This document shows, one piece after another, positions 35,391-48,014 of a stretch of DNA of 64,000 bases (position 1 is its first letter; each line of letters opens with the position of its first letter). The translations under genes and the position numbers were made by a program. The notes beneath the pieces are model-generated. The model had not been told where the DNA came from, did no database searches, and saw nothing but the letters and a program-made list of their open reading frames with translations. This stretch comes from Paralvinella palmiformis (lineage: Eukaryota > Annelida > Polychaeta > Terebellida > Alvinellidae): positions 1 to 64,000 of the forward strand of contig JAODUP010000189.1 in NCBI GenBank assembly GCA_025642065.1, given 5' to 3'.

Positions 35391-36649
35391 TGGTTTCTTA
35401 AGAAGAGGTTTTACATGGGCATATTTAAAATGAGAAGGAAACACTTCAGAGCTTACTGATATATTTATTATCTTAGTAACTGGAACAATTAGCGTGTGAA
35501 GACAATATTTTAGCAGAAATGTAGGGATAGGAACAAGTTGACAGGACTTATTTTGAAATCAGCTTAGCCATTTCAGTAACGGAGGCTGACCTAAACTCAA
35601 TGCAAAGGTGATGTAAACTGGAACAGTAATATTACAACCGGAAGCACAGCCTGGGAAAGAAACATGAATTTTGGTGATGTTATCATTGAAATGTCTGGAA
35701 AAGGGCTTGCAAAATTATTAATTTGAAACGAGCGGTCATAGAAAAAGAAGCATTTCCCAGGAAAGTCCTACTTATACAGTTCCACACTTGACGATGATCA
35801 TCAGAGTTGTTGGAGGTCATGTTTCAATAAAAGTTTGATTTAGCTTTATCCGTAATTATTGCAGAAATAACACTATTTTGTATATCTAGACCTGTTAAAT
35901 CGTGGTTCCCTTCCTCCTTATGACTGATAAATGGCGGTGATTTACATTGGGTTTAATACAATCAGGGGACATCCGAATTGCATGTGGTTTAACCGGTACG
36001 GATTTTGATACGACAGGTGCGTGTCTGCAAATTAAAGATTTAAGGGTAGTGTGGTATTGTTCATATAATTGTGATAAGTCAACCTTAGGTTTGGTAATGA
36101 GTTAAGATTTTCTATATCATCATCAAATACAAGACTGTCAACGTTGTCAGTATACTGACAGAGATTATCGAACTTAAGAGTTAATTGGATTATGATTAAA
36201 TTGTATTTCTGTTATCACATCGAGGTGATCCGATAAACAATATGTGGCAGTTATTGTATGAATATAGTTAGGTGTAGACTGAGTAATAAGGAGATCAATC
36301 CTGTGACGATGAACGTATATGGAGAAAGAATGGCATTGTTTTAAGTAAAAGATTTCGAAGATGTCATTAAATGTGGATGTAGCAGTAGACTGGGGATCCA
36401 AATGAACGTTGAAGTTACTGGTATGAAACGAGAAAATTATTTTTTCAACGCAAATTAGCTATATAAAAATTATATATATCCATCAGAAGACTATGCTATG
36501 AAAATAAGGGTTCACCCAAGTAAATATTTTATCTTTGAATAAGATACCCTTCTGAATAATTCTACTATGACCACCTTTATCACTGTCAGAAACAACACCA
36601 TTATAATATACATGCATTATTTATCTTTGTCTATTACAACTTGCAATAC

Positions 36650-37119
36650 TAGGTAAAAGATGGCAATTTGCGCCGATCCGCATTTTGCCATATTGCGCCT
36701 AATTAGCATGCCACATGGATCGATTTATATTCAATGTATGACACAAATGTACCATTTGTTTCAAATATATTTAACAATAGGCAATGTATGTTCTGATTTG
36801 AACTAACCTGTGAATAATTCCAGTTTAATTATATTTTTGCCTGAAAATAATAAATCACAGTTCAAATATTCAAATCAACTTGATGCGATATGAAAGAAAG
36901 TGGTATTTTCAGAAAGCTTACACCAGAAAGGTCATTTAGGATAGATAGAACTGAGTGTTTTGTTGATCTGATTTTTTAGAGAAAAAGTCCAAACTCAGTC
37001 AAGTTGTCTTAGTATGGTCCGAAATATAAGTGCATTAATATTGGAAGTAACTGAGTGAAAACTTCTGTTTATGGCTATTACCTGCTATTTGTTTAGTAAA
37101 TAAGCTGTTGATTCAGCAA

Positions 37120-37180
<61 letters not shown>

Positions 37181-37680
37181 TGTTTATCTGTCTCTAACGA
37201 AGTTTTTTCTTCTAGAATGTTACCGTCATACCATAACGCTTTGGATATGTGATGAGTGTATCAGTTATAAGTTAAAAGTCATGTTTATCTCCAGTATTTA
37301 CACAACACAGAAGTTCACCTTTTATCGTTTAGAACCCAAGTGTTTGTGTAAAATATTTTCAGTCTTACAGTAAGACACATAAATATATTGAATGGAACTG
37401 AATCATATTTTGCGAGTAACGTTAGTGTTTATGATTGAAATTATGAACAAATTGCTGAAGAGCTAAATCGGTGACACCGTTTGATTTCGTTATCTAGACT
37501 TACTAGCTTTTTACGCTGACCGGAAGATGTCTTCAATTGGCGGACAGTTGTAATGATCATAATTGAGCTTGGCTGGCTATTATCGATTTTGTTTTGGTCC
37601 ATTTTAATTGGTATGTAAACTTTATTCGAACTAGTTGTGTGAGTGTGGCTGTAACCGAGACGTATCTTTCCAACGATATT
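36650..37680. other. No recognisable gene; (TA)n at 37123-37177
   Basis: No exon or transposon motif recognised. It holds a long (TA)n run. Confidence 0.5.
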
Positions 37681-37689
37681 GCGCATTTG

Positions 37690-38328
37690 GAACGGGTATC
37701 AATTTCCCTTTTGTTTGATTGTTTCCTTTACGTCTTTTCTGTCAGTTACTGGCCATATTAGAACGGGTATCAATTTCCCTTTTGTTTGATTGTTTCCTTT
37801 ACGTCTTTTCTGTCAGTTACTGGCCATATAGGAACGGGTATCAATTGCCCTTTTGTTTGATTGTTTCCTTTACGTCTTTTCTGTCAGTTACTGGCCATAT
37901 TAGAACGGGTATCAATTTCCCTTTTGTTTGATTGTTTCCTTTACGTCTTTTCTGTCAGTTACTGGCCATATTAGAACGGGTATCAATTTCCCTTTTGTTT
38001 GATTGTTTCCTTTACGTCTTTTCTGTCAGTTGCTGGCTATATAGGAACGGGTATCAATTTCCCTTTTGTTTGATTGTTTCCTTTACGTCTTTTCTGTCAG
38101 TTGCTGGCCATATTAGAACGGGTATCAATTTCCCTTTTGTTTGATTGTTTCCTTTACGTCTTTTCTGTCAGTTACTGGCCATATTAGAACGGGTATCAAT
38201 TTCCCTTTTGTTTGATTGTTTCCTTTACGTCTTTTCTGTCAGTTACTGGCCATATTAGAACGGGTATCAATTTCCCTTTTGTTTGATTGTTTCCTTTACA
38301 TTTTTACTGTCAGTTGCTGGCCATATAT
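37690..38328 (+). repeat. 71-bp minisatellite, nine copies
   Basis: Copies start at 37690, 37761, 37832, 37903, 37974, 38045, 38116, 38187 and 38258, each GAACGGGTATCAATTTCCCT and so on. They are almost identical; the last is diverged. The array gives an open frame that repeats every three units, an artefact of its period. Confidence 0.97.
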
Positions 38329-38329
38329 G

Positions 38330-38980
38330 TTGTCTCACTTGGGAGCCAGTTGATGTTTTTGAATTTAGGATTACTTTATCGTTCGCTTGACTGATATCCG
38401 AGTGTGAATGTTCTTTTCCGTCATATAGCGGCGGAAGAACCGAAATGTTTTCCTAGTAATGAGGCATAGATAGAGTGGTGATGAATTTTAGATTTTGGAT
38501 TTTAGAAATATTTGTGTGTCACTCATTTATTTAGTATCGAGCAAGTTGGCTGAACAGAGCTTAGTTGCTTGGCATTCTTTTATACTGTATAGATGTTCGC
38601 AGTTTATATTTTACACAACGTTTACTGATGACATTCCACATTGTTCGTCCAAAGTAAGGTGCTAAGTGGTTTTTGTGTATTTTGTTATATATAAATTACT
38701 GTTTCAAAGCATCTTATACTGTTTCTAAATATTAATATCATATCAGATATGACATTTTGTTGTGGTCGGTTAGAACAACCAGAAACGTGTACAAATGACG
38801 TGATGAACACAAGAAAATTACAACATATTAAATAACAGGCCAAAAATAATATATGGGAAACATGCATTAGCTGCAGTTAATGGACATTCAAAAATAGATT
38901 AATCGGATGTTCATTTTATCAAAGTGTTCTCAAAATATAAACATATTTTGTGTAAAGTTTTAGATTATTGCAACATATAA
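38330..38980. other. No recognisable gene
   Basis: AT-rich sequence; nothing supported. Confidence 0.45.
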
Positions 38981-39000
38981 GAGAACTATTTTGTTCTCAC

Positions 39001-39046
39001 CGTCAGCTTCATAGATCGAGATAACAATAAATCGTACCAATATCAT
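39001..39046 (-). CDS. Orphan signal-peptide-like first exon
   Basis: ATG followed by a short hydrophobic stretch M-I-L-V-R-F-I-V-I-S-I-Y-E-A-D, then a GTGAGA donor in phase 1. The donor side (GAAGCTGACG) closely matches E1' (8232-8349), and the phase is the one required by the YWTD exon E2'. No third set of YWTD exons is seen nearby. It could be an alternative distant first exon of the minus-strand copy, or a leftover of a third gene copy. Confidence 0.35.
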
Positions 39047-39502
39047 CAATAACCGAAATTAGCATCCTGCCAGTCATGTTATTACTCTTCACGTGTATTA
39101 ATGTTCTAAAATCAATAACAATCTTCCAAAATACAATCTAATTACTAGTACTCACTGGTCAACCACATTGTAAATACGTGTACTATTTCACCTGTCTCAA
39201 GTATGAAGCGAATAATGGAACAGAAGAGTACGTCCTAAATCTATGAAAATCGTGTGTGCTTTGGGGGAAATTGCAAGATTAGTCTGTGCAATGTCTCCAT
39301 GGTTGATGTTCGAAACTTTGGACTGATCATCTCGATGGGTTTTATTTACTACAAAGTAGGCACATATGGTATGGTTCGTGCAGTAATCGTTGCAAAATGG
39401 ATGATGATGGAATCGTTCGGAATTTGTATTTCGATTATTCAATACAAAAATAATTACTTTGTAACATCAAACAAATAGGACAAAATATTTTATATATCAG
39501 GA

Positions 39503-39775
39503 TTAACATGAAAAAGGTGTGAACATTTCCATTATAGTCCATTCTTCGCCTTTGTCTTCAGCTAGGATATGTAGATGATCACACATTGTACACAATTGGT
39601 GGGTTGTAATGTTTATGACAAGTTTGGATGTAGCTTCACAGTGATATTTACATGCCTTCCATCCTCTCAGCCGGATCTGTTCCTTGTATCTGTGCTTCAG
39701 GCATACAGTACACATGGGCGTGGAAAGATCTCCTTCATAAGCCAACAACTGCACAATGAAGGACATCGGCATCAA
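39503..39775 (-). CDS. Possible FLYWCH-type zinc finger exon
   Basis: Open frame of about 90 codons with paired cysteines: C-T-V-C, then R-G-W-K-A-C-K-Y-H-C-E-A, then C-T-M-C-D-H-L-H. The W-x-x-C, C-x-A and H-x-H pattern resembles FLYWCH fingers, often found in transposase-derived proteins. A weak acceptor (CATTGTGCAG) precedes L-L-A-Y-E-G. No partner exon identified; isolated and tentative. Confidence 0.35.
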   Translation of the reverse strand: MMPMSFIVQLLAYEGDLSTPMCTVCLKHRYKEQIRLRGWKACKYHCEATSKLVINITTHQLCTMCDHLHILAEDKGEEWTIMEMFTPFSC

Positions 39776-39914
39776 TGTTGTTTAATTCCCTTGTAACACT
39801 TATAAAATAATATTAATATGTAATATTCCTTAAATATTAGAATCTGCTGTGATAATGGACCTAGGCAAGAACATCTCACCTATCACTAAACATAGACTCT
39901 GGATATGTTAAGGA

Positions 39915-40250
39915 CTAACACTGTTAGATTTAGCTGCAGCTTTGACATCAAACATGATTCTGTTCTTCTAGCTCTCCTCTTCGATTGGTATGGCGTACCG
40001 AGCAAACCATTCACACATTCTTACCAAATACGTTTCACTTGCTGTCTGTTGTCAGGGCTAAAACTGATACTGGCACTATTGCCTTTTCAGTTGCTGTCCC
40101 AATTGTTTGGAAATCCCCCCCTGGACATACTAAGTCATCAGATGGCATAGTTGTTTCCGTCACCATCTCAAAACGAATCGTTTCGGACTTGTTTAGCCCT
40201 CGAACCATTTCACTGCATCCTATCATTTGTTGACAAATTTTACTTCATAC
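39915..40250 (+). pseudogene. CR1-like fragment, RT motif A joined to the C-terminus
   Basis: Reads L-D-L-A-A-A, then after a frame change F-D-I-K-H-D-S-V-L-L-A-L-L, RT motif A. It is followed directly by the distal domain F-S-V-A-V-P-I-V-W-K-S-P-P. The several hundred codons normally between them are gone, so the copy carries a large internal deletion. Confidence 0.7.
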
Positions 40251-40259
40251 CTTGACTGT

Positions 40260-41203
40260 CAGTTCGATTAACCCGTGTATTAGGTACGCCACTGAGATCG
40301 ATTTTCGTCGAAGATATACAAATTTAATATTATTATTATTATTATGATTTGTTGCTTTAATAAGATTATATTTGTAGTTTTTAATCTCGATGGTAACACC
40401 ACAAGAAAGGTTTTGCTCATTATGAACTATTAAACATTAAGCGATCGGTATTATCTAGTTGATAATTTCTCATTAATTTACACAATAGGACTATTGGGAA
40501 ACATATTGGGAAATATTCACCGGTATTAAAGGGAATACTAGGGATAGGCTACATTCAAAATGATTTGTTTAAAATAATTTGGCCATTAAATATTCATTTG
40601 ACACTGGTTTAATAAAATTTATATTTCTAATAACTTAGGAAATACAGGTGATACAATAATTAGACGGCAATTTTAATGTAACCTAGGGGTAAGTGTTGGT
40701 TTCTTTAACGCTGTTACCATGACATTTTTTTAAATAGCTGGAAAAGTCAAAAATTAAAGTAAGTGTATTTAGAAGAAAGATTACCAAGTATAGCCTCAGA
40801 TAGACCATGGATAACGAATTCACGCCAGATACCTTAAATGTTTGCAAAGTAGTTCTCTTCAACATATTCACACACTACCTCTATTTGGTAACCCGTTACG
40901 ACTCGTGTCATAACGATATAGTTCAGGATTAGGGACACGGCAATGACATATCATGATGGTTTTAAGTGTCCCTTAGTCAATATAATGTGATTACCTTGGA
41001 AATTGTTGAAGACATTAACAGCATCGTCTCTATTAATTTTCTTATGTTGCTGGCTCTTATGTCACTTAATAGACTGCCAAAGACGTGTAGTGTATCTCTT
41101 AAGAATATCAGCCAGCAACTGACATAATTCAATGTTATTTGAGTATATGCATTGTCTAGATAATGATTGTCAGTTAGAAATCGCAAATGTCATGTACCTG
41201 CTC

Positions 41204-41238
<35 letters not shown>

Positions 41239-41242
41239 TTTT

Positions 41243-41290
<48 letters not shown>

Positions 41291-41628
41291 TGCTCGCTCG
41301 CTCGTCATTTATGTATTTTATTCAAGGGTTTATGTGAACATTTAAAACAAGCGTATAATTGAAGTGATACAGACCGTAACTGTGTTTATCCTAAACTAGG
41401 CGTTGTTCTTCAAACGACAAAAACATAGTTTCACGACACACCGGCCTATTATTTCACCGGGGTGAATCCTTAGAATGTTTCCAGTCCATGGGTTACTTCA
41501 CACATGAAACGGGCGTAAGAGTAGGTGGACTGATATTGTGTTTGAAACTGTTAATCATTGAACGGTTTGTGTTTTAGAGCATGGATTCAGATTGAGTACC
41601 ATATATTAGTATACAGACTTGTGATGTC
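40260..41628. other. Region upstream of the plus-strand YWTD gene
   Basis: Mostly unremarkable. 41025-41110 matches the minus strand at 8270-8360 (including AAAGACGTGTAGTGTATCTC), marking the outer limit of the inverted duplication. (CT)n at 41203-41236 and (TA)n at 41249-41288 lie about 350 bp before the start codon. No clear TATA box was identified. Confidence 0.5.
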
Positions 41629-41704
41629 ATGTTCATCATGATGATCCATTCAACTATTGTGATATTGGTCAGTTTGGTCGTCGTTCCGAAGTGTAAAACG
41701 GAAG
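41629..41704 (+). CDS. Exon 1: signal peptide
   Basis: ATG followed by M-I-H-S-T-I-V-I-L-V-S-L-V-V-V-P-K-C, a typical secretory signal, then a GTAAGA donor in phase 1 that fits the phase of exon 2. The next YWTD exon is 4.6 kb away. Related exon ends occur at 8232 and 39001 on the minus strand. Confidence 0.72.
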
Positions 41705-44700
41705 GTAAGAACAAAATCATTTGTTATCATTGGACATTAACGCACGCATGCACGTTTAGAACCACTGAAGAAAATTAACAGGCAGAGAGTCAGACAAATC
41801 GAAACATTATATAGAACCCAAAGCAATGATTATGATTTGACGAGAAAATCGCCAAAGAGACAAATTTTAAATACAATATTTATATAAGTGCTTTGGAGGT
41901 TTTTCGTCTTTTTGGGATAGCATAACTTCGTAGATGGCAAATTAATATTCCACAATTAGAGGCTTAATGAAGAAATAACTTTATATCCGTTTCTTGAAAA
42001 CGTAAGTGTTAAAAATACGAAGAATACTATATGCAATGATTAAGTAGGTTTCTAAAGAAATTAAGGAAAATGCATTCCATATAGGTCAGTAAAAGGTTGA
42101 TTTAATAAACATGTAAAATATTCAGAAATTGTTTACACCCTATTGGTTTGTCTCAATACTACACACCTGTGGCTAAATATTCAGGAAAAAAAACCCTGAA
42201 CAGAATAATATATAAACTGTATCTACAACCTCATAATAAATATACAAAGAAATAGACACACAACTCTCTGTAGATATTAATCATCTGGCGAGAGATAATC
42301 ATCGATGTTTTACAGTCACTTTTGTGCACAATGTTGTTACCTCCAAATGCAATGAAGCGAAGTCAAAGATGAAACACCCTTCCGATATAGCCACGCCGAT
42401 ATTCGAATTCAGGTGGTTTGTGATCTATGGTCCAACGCGCTACCAACTAGACCGCGAAGGGTCCCTCAACTTGGGAGAGAGAATGTCATATACAAATATA
42501 GTTTAGATCTTTTTCATATAGTATTAGTAACACGTAAAGAACTGCAGTTGTGAATTATTCAATATTAAATATTATTTGCTCATGGTGATCAGATGATGAT
42601 AGTTTGCGAAGAAACACAAACAGAACACCAAGAACTCGACGTCAACGAGAGAACGTTATGTATATAATCGGTGGAAAAGAAAAACGAATATTTATAAGCA
42701 ACATTAATAAAGATATTCGATACGGAATCTGTATGAATCATTTTACTATTTTGGAATGTATGATTACGTAAGTCCAACAATTGTTGTTAGAAGGTAATAC
42801 TCTACAAAACATTATATTATGTTAATAGGTTTCTATGTGGTTAGTCAATGGCAACCGCTATGACTCTTTCTTATAGTGATTCGGTCGTGGTTACGCGATT
42901 TTCATAGATTAATTCTTACAGCGAATTGATTGTTATTGCGAGTAGGAAGATTGAAATAAATTGCAGTTATATGAATGAGGTTTTTATGGCTACAATCCGG
43001 ACACATAATTAAGTAGCAGAATGCTTAGTATAATAACAAAGACACGCACACACACGCGCACGCACATGTGTGTGGAGATTGTATGTTTCCAAGTGTGCGC
43101 ATTCATTAGAAAACCTGATCTAAACCTGAATATCCTTTGACCTATTTGAGTCAGTGGCGGAGCAGGGGTTATTGCCAAGCGGGGCCAAATATATATGGGC
43201 GCCCCTATTGGTGCAGTGGAAATACATTTACGAGCGAAAACTAACTTGGCTTTGTTGTTCGGTGAGAATCCCCAGGCTGTCGCTTATTCGGCACAGCCTC
43301 TATGTTGGAGTGGTTGAGAAATCTCCTCCCCCCTCACTCACAGGGGAGCAGTACGGAAAGACGGAGCTGAAATAGAGAGTGGTCACTGCCAGAGTGTTTT
43401 ATGTCTTTTGGGGGGTTTTAACGTCCCCCCTTTATTTTAAATAATTATGTGTAGAGGGCAGCTCCATTTAACGTGGTCAGCCACCCACGATGTTGTGAGC
43501 CGAGAAATTAATATGTGGAAAATCTCAACCTCTTACGGGGTTCGAACCTTTGACCGTTGGCACCAAATGCCGGATGCTTAACCGCTAGGCCACCGGATAT
43601 CACAAACTAACTTATTTTTACGAATTTTGTTTTCACCTCGAAATTGCCACCCTTGTAAAGGTGTCACCCGGAGTTGCCGCTTGACCCCCCCCCCTCCCCT
43701 CCGTCCCACCACTGTTTGGAGGGACGCCGTTATGTGTTTGGCCTGGAGATGAAGCATTTGTATAACTGTAACAGATATAGTACACTGGTAAAACATTTTA
43801 ACTACTCTTAACTCAGGAAAAAAAACACGATATAAGGCGCTTTGACAGTTACTTTAGCATAAATGTAATTTTTAATGCCTCAATGGTAGTCACTTCACGA
43901 AAGCTGTCTGTTATATTAACTGATCCGTGGAGACATTGGCGATTGAGTTATGACGTTTGTAGCATTTTGCTTTGAATAATGACACAGGCGTTGAAAAATA
44001 GATAGGGCTGCGTAGGCAGTAAAATACACACTGGTTGTGCCTAATAGGCTACAGCCAGGGTCTTTAACCCATGTTTTGAGGGTGCAATTAACATAAATAT
44101 CCTCTTGACTGTTGTATTCTGACTTGGGCGTGATACTCCCAGTCACCGGTGTTATAGGTGATCCGCTTTTTAGAGTTTTATGGTATGATGATATAGATAC
44201 TGGTGTGACATTTCACATTTCTCATCTTGAAAGGTCGCTTCTCTGTAATAAGTCCTTCAATGAATCGTCCAGAGTTTAAATTCACGATATGTTATTAGCT
44301 ATGCCAGCACCTTATACCAGATTTCTAGAACACCACACCCACAGCTGGGTACAATTTCAAGCATAGCTGTACCAGTTAACACATGCTGCTAATGAAAATT
44401 TGCACACAAAAAACGAATATCCATGAGGATCCTTTTATGGGTCTTGCTTATTGTCAAAGGTATAAATATCACCCTACGTACCGCACAAATATCACTCTAC
44501 CGATAAGGTGGTAGTGATTTCTAATAATCATTTTCCCGATATAATTGATATGTCTGGAACACGGAATATACCAATCCCGCTACGCATGCGCATTTTGATT
44601 GCGGGTGAGTTGTTAGGTCAGAACACATTTGCCAACCGGCCGATAACATTAATGTCGATAGGATTGTTTGAAACAATATGGATTTAAACACTCGAACTGA

Positions 44701-45456
44701 GCCACGGGCGTGGTCAATCTAGAACAAACTCACATATTTCGATACGTGAATATATTTTGAATATATGTTGTGATATACAGGTACATGTCGAGTGCCCTAA
44801 ATTGCGATCTCATTAAAACAACAAACTAGATCCGGCCATCTTTTTGGTCAACGGTTCAACAGGCACACTATTTTTATAAGTTATGAATCCAGCATTTATT
44901 TATTCAGGACACAAATAATGTAAACTAGGGATGTGGCTGTTTTATATTTCTTTCACACTTGTCAAAAGAATAGTGTACTTTATTCAGAAATTTGAAAATT
45001 TGAAAATCGATGAAAACGTAAACAATACTACTGAAGAAACAGCGCTGTTAGCGTGGCCGTTGTGTGAAAGCTATGAATATTCAGTATCAAGTGATCACTG
45101 CTGTTGGCCACATGGAAGTCACTTGGTGTAAAGAGACAGGCGCACGGCTTGCCAAGCTCCGCCTTTTTACAGCTACATATAAATAGGCTGGCTGATACGT
45201 TGCACGTGTTTAATGTTGAATGTAAACACGAGGGAAATATAGCACGTTTTACCTCTGTGGGAGAACAACGTAAACACAGTTAGGTCTAGGAAATTTCCAA
45301 GATCGAATGGAACAAAATGCCCATTTGCTTTCGCTGTTGAAAAAAAACGTCCCTTATAATCCGAGATTCCTCATAAACAGTCAGTTTTCTAACCTAACAC
45401 CGAGCTTCGGTCAATACCCGCTTGGTGTCGCAGTCGTAACGGGATCGGTCAATCGG

Positions 45457-45490
<34 letters not shown>

Positions 45491-45680
45491 GCGCGCGCAT
45501 ACTAGTATTATTATTATTAACGATCTGATAAAAAACTACCTCAAAGCGTAAATAGACTTATGTCATACAAATAACAAAAAAAAGCTTACCAACTAAAAAA
45601 CTGAAACTAATTATAACAAATTACAACTAATACTACTAATACTTCTACTACTACTACTACTACTACTACCGCCACCATTG

Positions 45681-45714
<34 letters not shown>

Positions 45715-45778
45715 CGCCACCATTGCTACTACTACTACTACTGATACTACCTTTACTGTTACTACTGCTACTACGTCG

Positions 45779-45810
<32 letters not shown>

Positions 45811-47823
45811 CATGACTACCACCACTACTACTACTAATTATAATGACAATAACCACACAACATTTTTCAAACTAAACTTTCTTAGAATAGTAACTTGGAT
45901 GTAAAACGACACTGAAAACAAAATGAATAACTGAACAGATTGAAGTAAACCGATCAAAGGATAAAAGTAATTACTAATATAGTCGTTTATAAATGTGAGT
46001 TATTAGTTACAAGATAAATGTTGATTATGGACTTGTTGATTAGAAGAGACAGGCCATTATAGAGATCAAGGCTAGAGAACCATCGATGTTATTTGTTTGT
46101 GTTTTGCTCATTTGTTTATACTTACGGTTTGTTTTTACACTCTTTGGATTATGAATCTGGAGCTGATTCGGACTTTTATTCTATCCTTGACCCGAAAGTC
46201 CACCAATCTTAACATGCTCCAATGAGACAATAGAACATTTGAATAATTCGAATTCATTTATTTTTCCTAACAGATTTGATGGTTTTTTCCACGTTGACTG
46301 AAATACGTTATGCTAACCTGTCGGATTTTGACGGCCACGCTACGTATATACCTTTAATAAACACAACCGAAGTGTCTAGCGTCGATTATGATCCAGTAGA
46401 AGAGTATCTCTATTGGGCAGATACAAATAAAGACATCATAGCGAGGGCGAGACTTGATGGCTCAGGTACGTACAACAACAAAGACAATTGTCAACAGATA
46501 TAAATTAAATATAAAAATATAATAATCAGGTTATTTAGCTGTCATCGTGTCTTGTTGGATATGAATGCACTAGCAGAATAAGCGCGGATAAAGCTATCGT
46601 GACACAATACTTTAGCTAATATATATATATATATATATATATATAGCGAAAATATTCATATTTAAAAATAATATAAACTGATGAATAATTTTCAGATGAA
46701 GAAATGCTCACCGAATCTGTCCACTGTAGTAGCATTACACTAGATGTGGAGTCCCGTATCATCTATTGGACAGATACTAACAGTCACACCATAGAACGAT
46801 CAGATTTGAAAATTACTGATACAGAAATATTAATACAAGAGTTTCTAGATCAACCGGGGTCTATTGCTTTGGATAAAGGAAACGGGTTTGTTTATACAAT
46901 GATCTATTAAATTAGCGTATTATTATCGATTACAAATGTAAAGGGACACTATCTATAAACTTTATTTTTTCACCATGTCCCAGAAAAATGTATTGGACAG
47001 AAACAGGAAGTAATCCTCGCATAGAGCGAGCTAATTTGGACGGATCAGAGAGAAAAGAATTAGTCCATATGCCACTTAGAACTCCCTTGGTCTTAACATT
47101 GGATACTGCCAAAGGAAAGATGTACTGGGCGGATGGTGGTTTAAATCGTATTATGTCCAGTGATTTAGATGGGAAAAACCGACAAATGACATACGAAGGA
47201 GACATCACCCCATCATCAATGGCTTATCACGGTGAGCGTTTGAATTATAATCGTTTCTTTTAATTTACCAGATAATAACTAAATCTAACAATGCATTATT
47301 GACAATAGGAGATCACATCTACTGGAGTGACTTGGGCTATGACATTTCCAGTAAAATATTGAAGTTAAAAACGTCCGGAACTGGTGTAAGTGCTGATGTT
47401 GTCTTTATCGGAGTGTACAAGGGTGTATATGATCTTAAGGCTACTACGACAAAGGACGGAAAAGGTTTGGTAGCTCATTTAGTTCTGAACATTTTAAGGG
47501 TAAATCACCACATACTTGAAGCTCGCTGATTGCATTGCCTTCCGCGAAAGGAACAGAAAAACAGAATACAAAACAGCATTGAAATTCTTGGCTGATATTA
47601 TTTCTTCAGAGATTTTGTTGATTGCTGAATATGGACTAGCAGAAATAGACCTGAACATTGAAAAAGACTTGGGCACACAGATATGGCCGTTTAAAAATAT
47701 GGAATCTGTCGCAGTTGATCTGGATCCAAGAGATGATAAAATATACTCGATGATATTTACAGAAAATAATATCAAGACTGTGTTTAGAAATGGGTCAAGT
47801 GAGTGAAGTACTGTTTTGTACTG

Positions 47824-47908
<85 letters not shown>

Positions 47909-47966
47909 AGCTAAGCTCCACAGGGACTTTAAAGGTTATGACTCTTTTTTTCAGAATGTTTTCAGA

Positions 47967-48014
<48 letters not shown>

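Larger units (their letters stand above)
33830..36600 (-). pseudogene. CR1-like non-LTR element with endonuclease and RT
   Basis: Minus strand, 5' to 3'. The endonuclease end at 36401-36174 has R-I-D-L-L and the catalytic S-D-H-L-D-V. The RT N-terminus near 35430-35390 has H-V-K-P-L-L-K-K-P-S-L. A 31-bp array interrupts at 35390-35082. Then come N-L-S-F-I-S-K-V-L-E-K-V-V at about 35060, motif A N-L-S-A-A-F-E-T-I-D near 34880, S-V-P-Q-G-S-V-L-G near 34730 and an intact Y-A-D-D-T-E-V-Y near 34655. A (TA)n run follows directly. The C-terminal domain reaches 33862 (T-R-G-F-S-I-A-V-P-T-V-W-N-S-L-P). Frameshifts and stops are scattered through it. Confidence 0.88.

Noticed and set aside
37719..38144. 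Two identical 70-residue open frames
   Set aside because: Artefact of the 71-bp minisatellite: three units give one period of the reading frame.
45607..45856. Poly-serine and poly-valine reading frames on the minus strand
   Set aside because: Translation of an (ACT)n repeat in the first intron of the receptor gene.
46086..46160. Short hydrophobic reading frame resembling a signal peptide upstream of exon 2, similar on the minus strand near 3500
   Set aside because: Both copies hit a TGA after about 20 codons and no GT donor in the phase needed for exon 2 is present. The similarity is explained by the inverted duplication.
47516..47609. Coding sequence continuing upstream of exon 6
   Set aside because: The frame is open but lacks propeller similarity; a TTCTTCAG acceptor at 47609 and homology with the minus copy place the exon start at 47610.
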